A DNA stretch of 64,000 bases from Bagarius yarrelli (GCA_005784505.1 VCAZ01000122.1:138284-202283), one strand, 5' to 3'. Positions 36,312-47,377 are shown, counted from the stretch's first letter. Numbers and translations: made by a program. Notes: generated by a model from the sequence alone, not told the origin.

Positions 36312-36470
36312 AGGTACATTTACAGTTTTTGGCAGATACGCTTATCCAGAGCAACTTACATTTATCTCATTTCATAAAACTGAGCAATCGAGAGTTAAGG
36401 GCCTTGCTCAGGGGCCCAGCAGTAATGGCTTGGTGATGCTGGAAATCGTACACACAACCATGAGCCACCA
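36312..36470 (-). mobile_element. SINE family B, inverted
   Basis: 'tttggcagatacgcttatcc', 'agagcaacttacatttatct', 'aagggccttgctcaggggcc' and 'ctggaaatcgtac' in inverted order. One of the better-preserved family B tails. Confidence 0.8.
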
Positions 36471-36596
36471 CTTTCCCCAGGTAGTTGTCAAAATTTTGCT
36501 GTGGTGCTGCTATGTACAAGTAGGGTACACGTGTTGTAAAAATCAGTCTCTATAATAATAAACATTCATAATAACCGAAATGTTTCACAAGCCATT

Positions 36597-36602
36597 TTTA
36601 TT
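36597..36602 (-). terminator. matn3: Possible matn3 poly(A) signal
   Basis: AATAAA on the minus strand about 300 nt after the matn3 stop. A second AATAAA lies at 36712-36717, nearer the stop. Confidence 0.4.
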
Positions 36603-36897
36603 ATCTAATAAAAAAAAATATTTACAAAGAATTACAAACAGAGGGAAAAAACATACGTTAGATTTACACCAAAATAATTCAAACAAAACCTTTATAAGGT
36701 TCTTTAAATCTTTTATTTTTACAAAATAAAAGAGGTCTGGAAAAGCAACAGAATTCAGACTAGGTTAACTTTAGTAAAGATAAACACATAAAGTAAATGC
36801 AATCAGCAGAAGAAAGAAGAACGTCTAAAAGACTCTGCGACCAGGAAGAGGTGACTTGCTATAGAGAACGCCGGCGTGTGTGTGTGAGTGTGTGGAT

Positions 36898-39800
36898 TCA
36901 ACGCAGCTGGAACTGATCAACTCTTTTCGAGAGATCATCCAGTGAAAAGAGTCAAGGATTACACACATCAGATAAAACCAAGCAGAAAGACACACACATT
37001 ATTAAGACAGCTCACATCATTAACACATTAATGGAAGATAGAGGTTGGAGCCAATGAAAGTTAATATTGTCCTTAAAAAAAGACTAATAACACTTTCTGG
37101 TCCAGAAGGCTCGGATCAACGCTGTCCCGGCTCTTTGACTTCAACTTTCAAAGCTAGAATATGCGAAGAAAGAATCTGACTGCGTTGTGACAGAATAAAT
37201 CCTCTATATAAAGAGGGTTTCATTGTTCGAAATCTTTTTAGGAGATTTAATTACATTTACACCATTTGGCAGACGCCCTTATCCAGAGTGACCTACATTT
37301 ATCTCTTTTTTTACAACTGGGGTTTAAAGGCCTTGCTTAGGGGCCCACAGTGGTGTCTTGGTGGTGCTGGGAATCAGACAATGTAACCAATAAGCCACCG
37401 CTTCCCTGTTTACTTTTCCGGTATCTGGCAGATGCCCTTGTTTAAAGAGACTTACATTTATCTTATTATTTTTTAAATCTGTTTTGGCACCTAAGAGTTA
37501 AGGGTCTTTCTCAAGGGCCCAGCAGCGTCAGCTTGGTGGTCCTAGGAATTGACCCGATTATCTTCCAATCAGCGGTCCAACACTTATACCGTTAATTTTA
37601 TCTCAGTATCTAGACCCTGTCAGCATTTTATTCTTATGGTACTTGTAACATTTCCAGCCTTCAGCAGACGTCCTTATCCAAAGTGACTTAAGTTTATTTT
37701 ACTTACACAACTGAACAGTTGACAGTCAAGAGGCCTCTCAATTAACACTATAACCACTGAGATACCAGTTGTTATGCTGTTATAGAATAAGTTTAAAAAC
37801 CCTATAAATGTTCTAACTTTTAATAATATAATATTTAATAATATTTAATATAAGTACAAATGAAAGGATATGCTTCCCGGTTATCTCTTTAATACTGTGA
37901 TGGACCTTCTTCTGGAACGCGATCTGAGCTTCACACATGCACGGGTCCTCCACCAAATCACTGCGGGCCTCTGCAGGAGAACCGAGAGTTACACACAACT
38001 TAGTAGTCCCTGAAAGGTCATGTATTTATAGAGAACATACACATCTCATTGTTGACTAGACTGAGTCATGTGACTGTGTGGATTTGTATCACATTAGTAT
38101 TGAGAGATCAGACATGTTGAGGTGAAGAGGTCTGGGGTTCCGATTCAGTAAAAGGGTCAGGACTTTCTGAGTCCTTCCACTCCAAAACACTCAGAACACA
38201 GCATGTTTTAATGGGGATCAGGGGTTTTATGCACATGGCTATTGCCAGTAAAGGAATAATGTAACGCTACAACATACAAAGTGAATCAATTGAGACAATT
38301 GTGTAGGTTGGACACACTTATGTAGATGTGCTAGTAAGGTGGCCACAAGCTAAGTAAGCAGTGGGTTTCAGTCAGGGACTTATGTAAACTACATACACAC
38401 ATCTTACACATCCCTGTTACAGCGTTCTGAGTTGTGATGTTTAACAGGTTCAGACAGTCGAGGTAAAAATCATTCCGGGTTTTTTTTCATCATATTAAAA
38501 AGCAAACAAACAACAAAATAGCCAATTATAGCTTTGAAGTAGCTCTGGACTTTGTTAGTGAATGCAGTTTTTTGTGTAGGTTTTCCTTTCTCAGTTATTT
38601 CTCTTGGTCTAAAAGGTGTTTTCAGTAGATCGGCAACAATTCACGACAAACACTAAGGGCGGGCTGTCACTAAATGTCAACAGTTGATTGGCTGATAATT
38701 TTGTCTCTTACACCTTACAAATCAAATGTGACATCTTTCAAGTAAAGGCTAATACTGTATCTGTAGAGCTGCCCCGACCTTAATAATGTAGGATATTCCA
38801 GTTAACAAAACTATCTCATAGGCAAGTTTGTAGATGTGACACTAATGAAAATTATAACTATATTTTACACAAATAACTTTTTCTTACATAAATTATTTCA
38901 AGAAATCCCTATAAATTCCACCCACCACTTTAACTAAGATACTAGCATGTACTGCTAGCCACCAGTTTATTGTTAGTACGTAAAGTTGGATATCTTATCA
39001 TTTAAAACCTATCATATTTTAACTATTCAATACAAAACATTGCTAATATGCAAACTAGCTAGTTTAAAGTGATTAATAAAGAAAACACACAAAAAGCAGG
39101 AAAAAAAACAGTTAATGTATTGGTAAGCTAGCTAGAACTTTAATGCTAGTAAGAAAAGTATTAAATTAGTATTCTGTTAACTCATTTACGTCGAACTACA
39201 TGTCTAACATACGAACTAACATGCTAACATGACATAAGTTAGCCAAGGGGTGGGGTTTTTTTTAGGGACTATAACATACAACGGGTTTTTTAGGGAACTA
39301 TAAACATACAACGAGTTAACTGTAAATAATCGTTAGCAGAGGGTGTTTTTGTTGTTGTTAGGAGTGTGTTAAACAACAAGCATGAGGAGCCATATTTTAA
39401 AGACACAGACGAACCCTTGGCCTGAGAGCATGTTTTCTTGTCCGAGTTAAGTATGTATCCCTCTTTGCACTTGCAGTAGTAAGAGTTGTACTTGTTTACG
39501 CATTCGTGCTGGCAGTCGTGTCCGAGGGCACATGCATCGGTACCTAAAGACAATAATCATGACTGGCAGAGTTAGCAAAAAGACACACACATATATCGTT
39601 CATGCAACCAAACAGGAGAAGCAATGAATCAAGTCGAACGATCGACTCGAACGTTTTTTCTTCCTCTGCGGTTCTTTACCCAGGAACAAATGAAGAACTC
39701 TTATCTGTGGGTTCCTCCCATACTGTCCATTTAATAATGACAGTACGGGAAAAAGGACATAGGGGAATTAGCAAAGATCACTGATGCCCTTTGTGAGTCT

Positions 39801-42427
39801 ATGATGCTGGAAAAGTTGCCAATCTAACAAAGAGGACAAAGTTAAATAAGCTAGCAAAAAAAAAAAAAAATTCATTTATTTTTAACTAGTTAGCATTAAA
39901 ATGTTTAAAATCCACAACTAGATTAACTTGGTAGTTGCTAGAAAAATCATAGCCAATAACATTAAGTACAATCCTGTTTTTTTTGTAATGAAGTTTTATT
40001 AATGTTAATAACAACTGCTAATGAAAAATAAACACTGTAATGTACAGTGTAATAAAGTCTTATAAAAACACATTTGATTAATAAAAAAAAAAGTAAATTA
40101 AAGTAAATTTAGTGTGTATTGCCTGGCTAAAGGCAAAAACAGGCTCTATTTTTTTTTTTTCAATCTTACCACAAAGTGTTTCCCTGAACTTGGATGTGAG
40201 TTTCTCGATGACGCCGTACGTCTCCACGTAGAACACGTGATCATCCAGGGGCTGGCTCGCCATCGATCTTAGAGATTTCATGTCGGCTCTGTCCACTCCG
40301 ACCGCGTATATCTCGATCCCAGCGGCCCTCGCTGAAGCAGACACCTCCTCCACTGTGTCCTGTGGCCGTCCATCCGTTACGATGATAGCCACTTTCGGGA
40401 TGTTTTCATTCGCCATCCTGGCGCCAGACTCGGCGGTGAAGGTGCGCTCCATCGCTGTTTTGATAGCCAGACCGGTCATAGTGCCAGTGGAGAGCGGCTC
40501 CACTCGTGAGAAGGCACGTTTCAAATCTGCTTTGTTGGTGTACGTTTTCAGGAGGAACTCGATGTTGACCGTGCTGGCGTAGTTGACCAGTCCGACACGC
40601 GTGGCATCGACACCGATGTCCAGCGAGTCCACCATGTCTGAGAGGAACACTTTGACCTTCTCGAACTCGGCAGGGCGGACACTGCGAGAGCTGTCAATGA
40701 TGAACACCAAGTCCAGTGGGCGACTCTTGCACACGGCTGCCGGAGCTGAAGATAATGGGAAAATGGTCATAAACCCAAAGGATAAAAAATAGAAGTCAAC
40801 ATCTGGATACTGATTTATCCTTTTTGACACCACAGCAATGTTGAAGTCTGGATTCTAATTAATATGAAAATTGGATAAAATGAGCTCATTATAAGCACAC
40901 AGTTGATAGTTTTCCATCACTATGGACGGAGCCTGCATTGTCGATGGATTGAGATATCAAAGGTTAAGCTGTAAAATTATTTACTCTGACTCCATCTTCA
41001 AGATATAGGAGCTTACACTTCTACGCAGTTTCTTGAAAGGGGAAAGAAACGCTAGGCTGGGATAAGGAACAAAAATAAAATCAGCCAGATCTTTCTGCTA
41101 CAGAGCCAGCATCAACTGAAGCAGTATGTCATCTAGAAAAAAAAGACTGGATTATGATATGAACAATGACAACAAGATGTTAGTGGAACTATCTTTCAAG
41201 GAGACCAGATGGATATTTGATGAAGCTCCTCAAACAAGTAACAAGATCGAATGCCTTTGACTGAAATGTTAAATGTTTCTATACTACTAATGTTTCAGCT
41301 CTATCTAGTCTAATTAAGACAAGAAACCTCAAATATTCTAACAATCACATGTTTAACCTCTGTAATTTAAGGTCTTAAGGTGGTTTTTCCATGAAAACCA
41401 ACTAAATGAATAAAGATTTCAAACAGCCGAATGAACAAGTTGAATATGAAGGCAAAGAACCAACTAAGCTCCTCAGATCAGTGGAGAAACCTCCTAAACC
41501 ACTGAATTTATTATCTCTGTTTTTAAAAGACATTTGGCTTCTCCAATTAACATTCTCTATGTTTGGTTTCTCTGGTAAAACATCTTGAGGATCTTTGTTC
41601 ATTCTGGTCAAGAGGACAAACTGACCATGCTCCTCAGAAAGATCTTATTGTCCGGTAGTTTTGATTGTTAACTAGCAGACACTCGTTTGTAATGATGATG
41701 AAGAACCTATGAAAGACCAAGTTTACGATCCTAGTCATTTGAGAAGCTTCACCAAGCCTTCATCTACAATTTGAGGAGGAAATGTATAAACTTTTGTACA
41801 TTGATACCACCACCTTGAGAAGGATAAAAAGTAAGAGATGAGTGAGCGCAGAGAAAAAATGATGGAGGAGTTGATGATGCTCGGCATATTCTGTGGAGAG
41901 AAAAGAGAAGAAAATACAGGAGGAATTCCTGGTCTTAAGTGTACCTGGAGGAGAGGGAGAAGCAGCAGCAGAGGGCGTGGTGGCGCTTGGGGTAGTGAGC
42001 AGCAGTGTGAAGGGCATTGTGGCGGATGTGGTGGTGGTGGTGGTGGAGAAAGTGGGAGGAGGAGGTGCCGAAGACGTGCTTACGGGCGAAGTGGGCACTG
42101 TGGGTGGTTTTGTGGGTTGTGCTGAGAGTAGAGCAGTAGGTGGTGCTGTGGGTGGTGCTGAGAGTAGAGCAGTAGGTGGTTCTGTGGGTGGTGCTGAGAG
42201 TATAGCAGTAGGTGGTGCTGCAGGTGGGGCTGCTGGTGGCACTGTGACACACGGCTTGGTTAGCACTAGCTTTGGAGGCAGCACCGGCATAGATGGATGC
42301 TGGACAGGAAAGACGGGATGCTGGTGAGGAAACACGGGCCAGTTCCACGGTGACCGATGATGGAAATTCCCGTTAAACCTGGGATTCATGGCATGAACTT
42401 AGTGTGGTTAGAAAGACAGAGAGAGAA

Positions 42428-42462
<35 letters not shown>

Positions 42463-43224
42463 AAGACAGGGAAAGGATGAAGAATTAAGGCAAAGCACGG
42501 TGCATGATAAAGAGAAAGAGACAAAGCTATAAAAGCTTAAGCATGAAGTCGTTCTACTGCTTCTGCAAGCATAAAAAAGCTAAAAAAAAACCTTTACTTT
42601 TATAGTATTTCTCACAGATCGACTGATAATCGGTTTTAACGATATTTTCACTGATATTTAAGCACTTTTTCATTATCGGCTCCGCCGATATATAGCATGT
42701 TCTTGTGGCTTATTAATTTACTTTATTCAACATATTAGCCAAAAGCATACCATGAATTCATCTTAACCAGGGGACTAAACGACACTAAAATAAAAAAAAA
42801 TGTGTATGTTTTTGAATTGCCGTTTTCACTTCCTGATTACATCATTAAAGCTTTTATTTTACACAGACACGTTGTGGCAATGCACTTTCGTTATTAATCT
42901 TTAAATATCATTTCTGCACATCGGCTTTAAATAAAATCAGTCTAGGACGATTTCTCGTTATTTTTCTTTTCTAAAGTTACCGCAGTATAAAAAGTTAATA
43001 TGCAAATTGTAAAAATGAATTAATAATTAATTAGAACAAAGCTGTGGATTATGATATCAACTGTCCTACACATAGATTGTTTTAAAATATAAAATATACT
43101 TTAGATCATATAAAATTACTTTTTTTTCTTATTTATTTTAAAAATATTGTTATTTTTAATTACTGACATTATTGTTTAAAATAATAACAGTAATGATCCC
43201 ATATGTGTGATTTTTTATTTGTTG

Positions 43225-43258
<34 letters not shown>

Positions 43259-43698
43259 GTATTATTATATTATATGTTTTTTTGGGGTTTGTTTTTTTTT
43301 TTTTGATAATATGACTTTTTTTCAGCATGACAGCTTGATCACATTACATAAACACACCTTGATCCAAAGATCCTTAGCACAACTAAAGGCACAGGTCGGT
43401 GCAAAAATTAGCACACCCCTAACACTGCCTCAGTTTATTTTAATATTGTAAAAATTAATTATAAGAAAAAACTTTAACAAGACTGTTTTTCGGAGATGTG
43501 TTTATGGTCCATACCTCCAAAGTGAATGTTGTTTTCATGAGCAGGTCTGCTGTAGGTCACTGGTCTGTGTCTAGCTGATGGTCTGTCCTGGATAAATCTG
43601 TAGGGCCCGTACGTCCCCTCCACCTCCATCGTTATCACCGCTATCAGCACCATCACGGCAGTCTGGAAACGAAACAACAAGCGCACGAGCCGGGCCAT
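36898..43698 (-). CDS. matn3: Matrilin-3, cartilage extracellular matrix adaptor
   Basis: Six coding exons: 43515-43698 (signal peptide from MARLVRLLF, then a basic segment), 41945-42397 (Pro/Thr-rich, residues 62-212), 40170-40745 (von Willebrand A domain, 213-404), 39415-39543 (one EGF module, 405-447), 37872-37970 and 36898-36941 (coiled coil, 448-494). The sum is 1,485 nt, 494 residues. The VWA has the MIDAS DSSRS, the GTMTG loop and VTDGRP. All internal junctions are phase 1 except none within the VWA. A single VWA domain identifies matrilin-3 among matrilins; the coiled coil (CMCEAQIAFQKKV...) drives oligomerisation in cartilage matrix. Human MATN3 has four EGFs; only one is found here. 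An upstream in-frame ATG at 43761 is less likely than 43698, which is followed directly by a hydrophobic signal sequence. Confidence 0.93.
36942..37871 (-). other. matn3: U12-type AT-AC intron of matn3
   Basis: On the gene strand the intron begins ATATCCTTTC directly after GGGAAGC and ends TCCTTGACTCTTTTCAC. The donor matches the minor-spliceosome ATATCCTT consensus. TCCTTGAC is a U12 branch-site match about 10 nt before the terminal AC. Joining the flanks gives ...EITGK|LDDLSKRVDQFQLR-stop, a continuous coiled coil. No GT-AG alternative keeps the frame. AT-AC introns at this place are known for matrilin genes. The intron also holds three inverted SINE B remnants. Confidence 0.93.
37247..37760 (-). 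mobile_element. Three SINE family B remnants in the matn3 AT-AC intron
   Basis: Inverted family B pieces at about 37247-37400, 37412-37590 and 37645-37760. Each has 'tggcagacg(c)ccttatccag'-type sequence, and the first two have a 'caaggcc'-type body. Confidence 0.75.
37990..39400. other. matn3 intron between EGF and coiled-coil exons
   Basis: 1.4 kb of AT-rich sequence. I searched the minus strand for further EGF exons (spaced cysteines, CxCxxGY) and found none. Confidence 0.6.
41945..42397 (-). CDS. matn3: Pro/Thr-rich exon of matn3 with 36-bp coding repeat
   Basis: Phase 1-1 exon of 151 codons between signal peptide and VWA exons. The N-terminal part has His/Pro/Phe (FPHQHPVFPVQHP). A 12-residue tandem follows (PPTAILSAPPTE, PPTALLSAPPTA, PPTALLSAQPTK), then a Ser/Thr/Pro mucin-like stretch (STSSAPPPPTFSTTTTTT). 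The frame is open throughout and both splice sites are good. Mammalian MATN3 lacks such a module. I recall Pro- and Ser/Thr-rich modules being described in zebrafish matrilins but have not checked. Likely an O-glycosylated, extended spacer. Confidence 0.85.
42105..42235. repeat. matn3: 36-bp coding minisatellite inside matn3
   Basis: Plus-strand unit 'gctgagagtagagcagtagg' plus 'tggtgctgtgggtggt', about three and a half copies. A likely source of length polymorphism in the protein. Confidence 0.88.
42416..42470. repeat. GA tract next to the matn3 Pro/Thr exon
   Basis: Purine run immediately upstream (gene sense) of the acceptor at 42398; in the transcript it forms a long (CU)n polypyrimidine tract. 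Confidence 0.85.
43229..43260. repeat. (ATT)n tract in matn3 intron 1
   Basis: About ten ATT units; low-complexity Leu frames result. Confidence 0.9.
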
Positions 43699-43858
43699 GA
43701 TCCTGAACGTCTCAGCTTTCTCAAGTGTGTTTCGTGAGGCTCTGTTTGCTCTACTGACCAACTGAAGAGCCCCATACTTTTAAAGACTGCAGGCTCCTCC
43801 CACCAAGAGACAATAAAGACCGACAGCTTATCAGCACATGGGGTGGAGATTCGCGAGA

Positions 43859-43866
43859 GTATATAT
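43859..43866 (-). promoter_or_regulatory. matn3: Possible matn3 TATA box
   Basis: TATATATA on both strands about 165 bp upstream of the chosen ATG. Position suits a TATA-driven start near 43830, as expected for a tissue-restricted gene. Not proven. Confidence 0.35.
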
Positions 43867-43974
43867 AGAAAAAGAAACAGAAAAAGAGACAGTTGATCTT
43901 GGGCAGCATAAAAGCTGAAATCCTTTTAAACCAAAATAAAGCTGAGACCCTTAACATGAGTGTTAAACTTTAAC

Positions 43975-44045
43975 AACCACTGTTGGGCCCCTGAGCAAGG
44001 CCCTAAACCCTTAACTTCTCAATTGGATCAATAACAAGAAAAATG
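43975..44045 (+). mobile_element. Short SINE family B fragment
   Basis: 'ccactgttgggcccctgagc', 'aaggccctaaacccttaact' and 'ctcaattggatc'. Only the central body is present. Confidence 0.65.
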
Positions 44046-45440
44046 TGAGTGTCTCTGTATATCAGTGAATTTTACGGTCTCCGACGGACAGGAACCGCTA
44101 GACCGCTCGCTAGAGACATGAAGCAGTTTGTAAAGAAAGTAAAGGACAGGAGGGGATTTATTAATAATTCCTTATTGAATGCAACTTACAAATCTAAGAA
44201 TAACGAAAGATTATATTTTATATGTCTTTTAAAAGTTTTTATTGGCTTTTTCTACACAGTATTTCAATATTTTTACCCAAAAGTCAACTTTGGCTAATAA
44301 AAACATTAAAACATTTTAATTTGACAGGCTGCTCTTTTGTCCCTTCAATCAAAAAATGCTTTTTATTTGTAAAAGTGAACATTTATAATAGAATCAAAAG
44401 AAAAAAATCACGTATATGTGATAATTGCTAAGATGATGTAATCAGCAGCTCAATAGCAGGACTGTGTGAAGTCATTTACAGTCTTACGATTCTTTACATT
44501 GTTTATTATAGGTATAGTATTTAAGGTTTTTATTATTTATTTATTCAGAAAGCATGTAGTTTATGCCGATCATGTTGTTTGTGTGCAAATATTTGGTTTG
44601 TAACCTCCCAAAATTAACAAAATAAAGAAAAAGCGCACGAAAGAAGGGATGCTCGATTCCGGATTCAGGAGAGTCGACTCTTAGAACCGACTCCTACATG
44701 GCCGTACGCTGTTCCAACGTTAAAACCAACTAAGGCGTCACGCTTAAACTCATCGTCTGTTAACAGAAATGAAGCGTATAGTAATTAATTTAAGCTACTG
44801 CTTTTGGCAATGTATAAAAGAAACAAAACTATAATTTTCTAGCATTGTTTGCCTAATTGACTCACCTGAACTGAAGCTTCGTTCGATGGGACGCTTTTAT
44901 GTTTTTGAGGTGAAATTGCTGGGTGTTTAAACAACGTTTGCATAATTAACTATAAGCTTTCGTTCGCTTTTTACACCTGAATAGACATACGGACAGAATT
45001 TTTCTTTCGCTTTAATCACAACTACTGCAATTAATTAATTTGAGATGAATTCCACATCCCGTTTTAAAAAAAAGAGTCGACAACCTGAATCGATTCTTCT
45101 TCTGGAGTCAAATCCAACACAAGGACTATTGGGGAACCGACTTCATATGGGTCACTAGGAGAGAGAGGGAGAGAGAGACTTTTTTGGAGGGGGGGGGAAA
45201 AAAAGTGTTGAAATCAATTACAACCAAAAGCATCAGAAATAATCAAATTATAACAGATAACAAAATCTTGTTAACTTGTTTAAACTTTCCCGCCCTTTTA
45301 TATTGTATATAGTAATTAAACTAACGAATTTAAATGTCTAAATTATTATTTAAGTGCGTTGTATAAAGTGATAGTGTTATATTACGTTTCCGCTGTAATA
45401 AAAACCTCCGACCACAAGGTGGCACAAATGATCTCGAACA
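44046..45440. other. matn3-mtres1 intergenic spacer (block junction)
   Basis: AT-rich, no exon recognised. 'agtcgactcttagaaccgac' at about 44672 and 'gagtcgacaacctgaatcga' at about 45076 are imperfectly inverted and may be ends of a decayed DNA element. A G-run at 45186-45197 lies just outside. Confidence 0.45.
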
Positions 45441-45525
45441 CTCTTCCTCTGCTGTGAACTTGATAAAAACTTCCTGGTTTCGCTGTTTACAAGGAGACAG
45501 CAGGCTGCGGTCCGAGTTCAGGCAT
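45440..45525 (+). promoter_or_regulatory. mtres1: Probable mtres1 first non-coding exon / promoter
   Basis: 'tgtttacaaggagacagcag' and 'gctgcggtccgagttcaggc' end in a donor-like CAT|GTGAGA at 45525-45526, about 460 bp before the coding exon acceptor. Inference from position and signals. Confidence 0.4.
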
Positions 45526-45540
45526 GTGAGATTTATAATA

Positions 45541-45633
45541 ATAATAATAATAATAATTCTAATTTTAATTTACTTTATGCATTTTTATGTACATTAATGT
45601 CTCCTGTAGTTATACCGTAGGACTGGTACACAG

Positions 45634-45665
<32 letters not shown>
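45541..45665. repeat. ATA tract and (GT)n in the mtres1 5' intron
   Basis: (ATA)n at 45536-45557 and (GT)n at 45638-45665. Confidence 0.85.
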
Positions 45666-45668
<3 letters not shown>

Positions 45669-45953
45669 TGTAGTTACACGGGTTGTTTGGAAAGATACAC
45701 TTTCACTTGCTGTAATCTGAGATTTAATTATACTGTTAGTATTAATGAGTCACTTAAAGTGTCATTGTCATTTAGCAAAAAAAAAAAAAAAAAAGGGTAA
45801 AGTTATTTCTTCAGTTTACAGTCACATGTAAAAAAAAAATTAAAATGAGTCTAAAATGTCCAGATTGTTTTGTGTTAAAAAAACGTTTGTTGTTTATTGT
45901 ACGATTTGTTTGCGAAAATGATATCTGACTTGTATATAAAGGTGTATCTGGTG

Positions 45954-45954
<1 letters not shown>

Positions 45955-45983
<29 letters not shown>
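45955..45983. repeat. mtres1: (TG)n immediately before the mtres1 coding acceptor
   Basis: About 14 TG units run into GTGCAG|TGAGAAGG. There is no pyrimidine tract between the repeat and the AG. Confidence 0.92.
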
Positions 45984-45988
<5 letters not shown>

Positions 45989-46004
45989 GAGAAGGACCGG
46001 GACG

Positions 46005-46432
46005 ATGCAGTGTTTATCAGTCCAGGCTTTAAGCCTTCGTCAGCTGGGGAAACTCCCTTGTGTGCAGTTTCCGTGTGTGTGGCACGCCGTAAGTTCGTCC
46101 CTGCGCTGCCCTCGAGCGCTGCACACGCGTCAACTGTGGGGCTCCGCCGCTCCTCTGGTCCAGCGCTCGGCGGCGCTCCTGAAGCCCCGGGACACCGTGC
46201 GCTCTTTGCCCTACCAGCAGACTCGGTTCAAAGGCTACAACAGAAAAAAGGGGCAAGGGGGGAGTGGTGAGGAGGATGAGGAGGAAGAGGGCACAGAGGT
46301 AAGTGATGAAGAGGACGAGCTGCAGGAGGATCCGACTTTACCCAAAGATTATAAAGATCAGCAGAAAGCTGTGCAGTCACTCCGCTTCGACCTTGTCATC
46401 AAGACCGGACTTGACATGGCCAGACAGTGAGA

Positions 46433-46463
<31 letters not shown>

Positions 46464-47377
46464 TTTCTTTAGACGTTGTGAGCAGTTGTGTGATTTCTTT
46501 TCTTTCTGTCTTTGTCTTATTTTTGTTTGCAGTAAAATCGAGGACGCTTTCTATGAACACAAACTGAGACTCAACGGACAAAAACTGATAAAGAAGAGCA
46601 GAACTGTAAGAGAAGCACTTCATCACACACACACACACACACACACAATTTTCACATAAATCATGTCTATAAGGAACAGAGCAACTTTGAACAAACTGCC
46701 CACTTTACAACACACACACACACACACACGTGACCCTTTGTCAATAAACAGTTTTTATTTAAAGTAATTAAAATATAATTTTGGTTCATATTCCAATTTT
46801 TATTATATTTTAATAAATATGTATATAGAAAATATCTAATTTCTAAATACACAATAAAAAGCTTTTTATTTGTGGAATTTCATTGTTTTTTTTTCTATAA
46901 TAATAATAAGAATAGATGTTAGATTGACTAAAATTATTTTAAAGTAAGATACATTTCCTGTCTGTAAAGGAGATTAACAGTTAGCATTAGCACTATTGTA
47001 TGTATTAAATTATGTAGTGTCTTAAATTACTTTTAAGCATAGCTGATGTTTGGCATAAATTATTGCCCCCCCCCTCCACCTACAGAGAGTCAAATTTGAT
47101 ATAAAACAGATTGAATAATGTATTAAAGCCTACCAAAATAATTGAGGGTTTTACTTGTTGCATCCTGTCTTTAACACTTTGTCTCCACCTGCAGGTGAAA
47201 GTGGGAGACACGCTGGACCTGATCTTAGAGGAAGACGGAGAGAAGGACAAGGTGTTGCTGAAGAGAGTCATCCTGAAGAAGATCGTCGGAGAAACGAACG
47301 GTGGAGAAAAACAAAAAGTCCTGCTCAGATGCTGGAAACATCTTCAGCTTCCTAAACGAGAAGCCTTCAAAGAATAA
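46005..47377 (+). CDS. mtres1: Mitochondrial transcription rescue factor 1 (C6orf203)
   Basis: Three coding exons: 46005-46426, 46533-46605, 47195-47377, giving 225 residues. Residues 1-77 are Arg-rich and almost free of acidic residues, a mitochondrial targeting sequence. Residues 88-109 form an acidic run (GEEDEEEEG...DEEDELQED). From about 128 comes the S4-like RNA-binding domain: VIKTGLDMAR|HKIEDAFYEHKLRLNGQKL, then KSRT|VKVGDTLDL. This aligns well with human MTRES1, as does the C-terminal RCWKHLQLPK. In mammals the protein binds mitochondrial RNA, supports transcription under stress and takes part in ribosome rescue. The start at 46005 is the first ATG after the acceptor. The neighbour bend3 is convergent, as in human 6q21. 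Confidence 0.95.
46434..46720. repeat. CA tracts flanking mtres1 exon 2
   Basis: (CA)n at 46434-46459 just after the exon 1 donor (CA|GTGAGACACAC), at 46624-46646 just after the exon 2 donor and at 46710-46729. Confidence 0.9.

Larger units (their letters stand above)
35350..36590. other. wdr35-matn3 spacer with wdr35 5' UTR/promoter and SINEs
   Basis: About 1.55 kb separates the wdr35 ATG (35349) from the matn3 stop. Sequence at 35560-35640 (with 'aatgacgtcactcgaaagcg', a CRE-like TGACGTCA) is the likely wdr35 promoter. SINE A (35994-36240) and SINE B (36312-36470) fill the rest. Confidence 0.45.

Noticed and set aside
41838..42327. Gly/Val-rich plus-strand frames of 95-144 codons
   Set aside because: They are the antisense of the Pro/Thr-rich matn3 exon.
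43699..43761. Upstream in-frame ATG of matn3 (43761)
   Set aside because: The 21 added residues are charged and would precede the signal peptide; the ATG at 43698 gives a normal signal sequence.
44049..44431. Plus-strand frames of 69-82 codons after matn3
   Set aside because: AT-rich, no splice signals or known motif.
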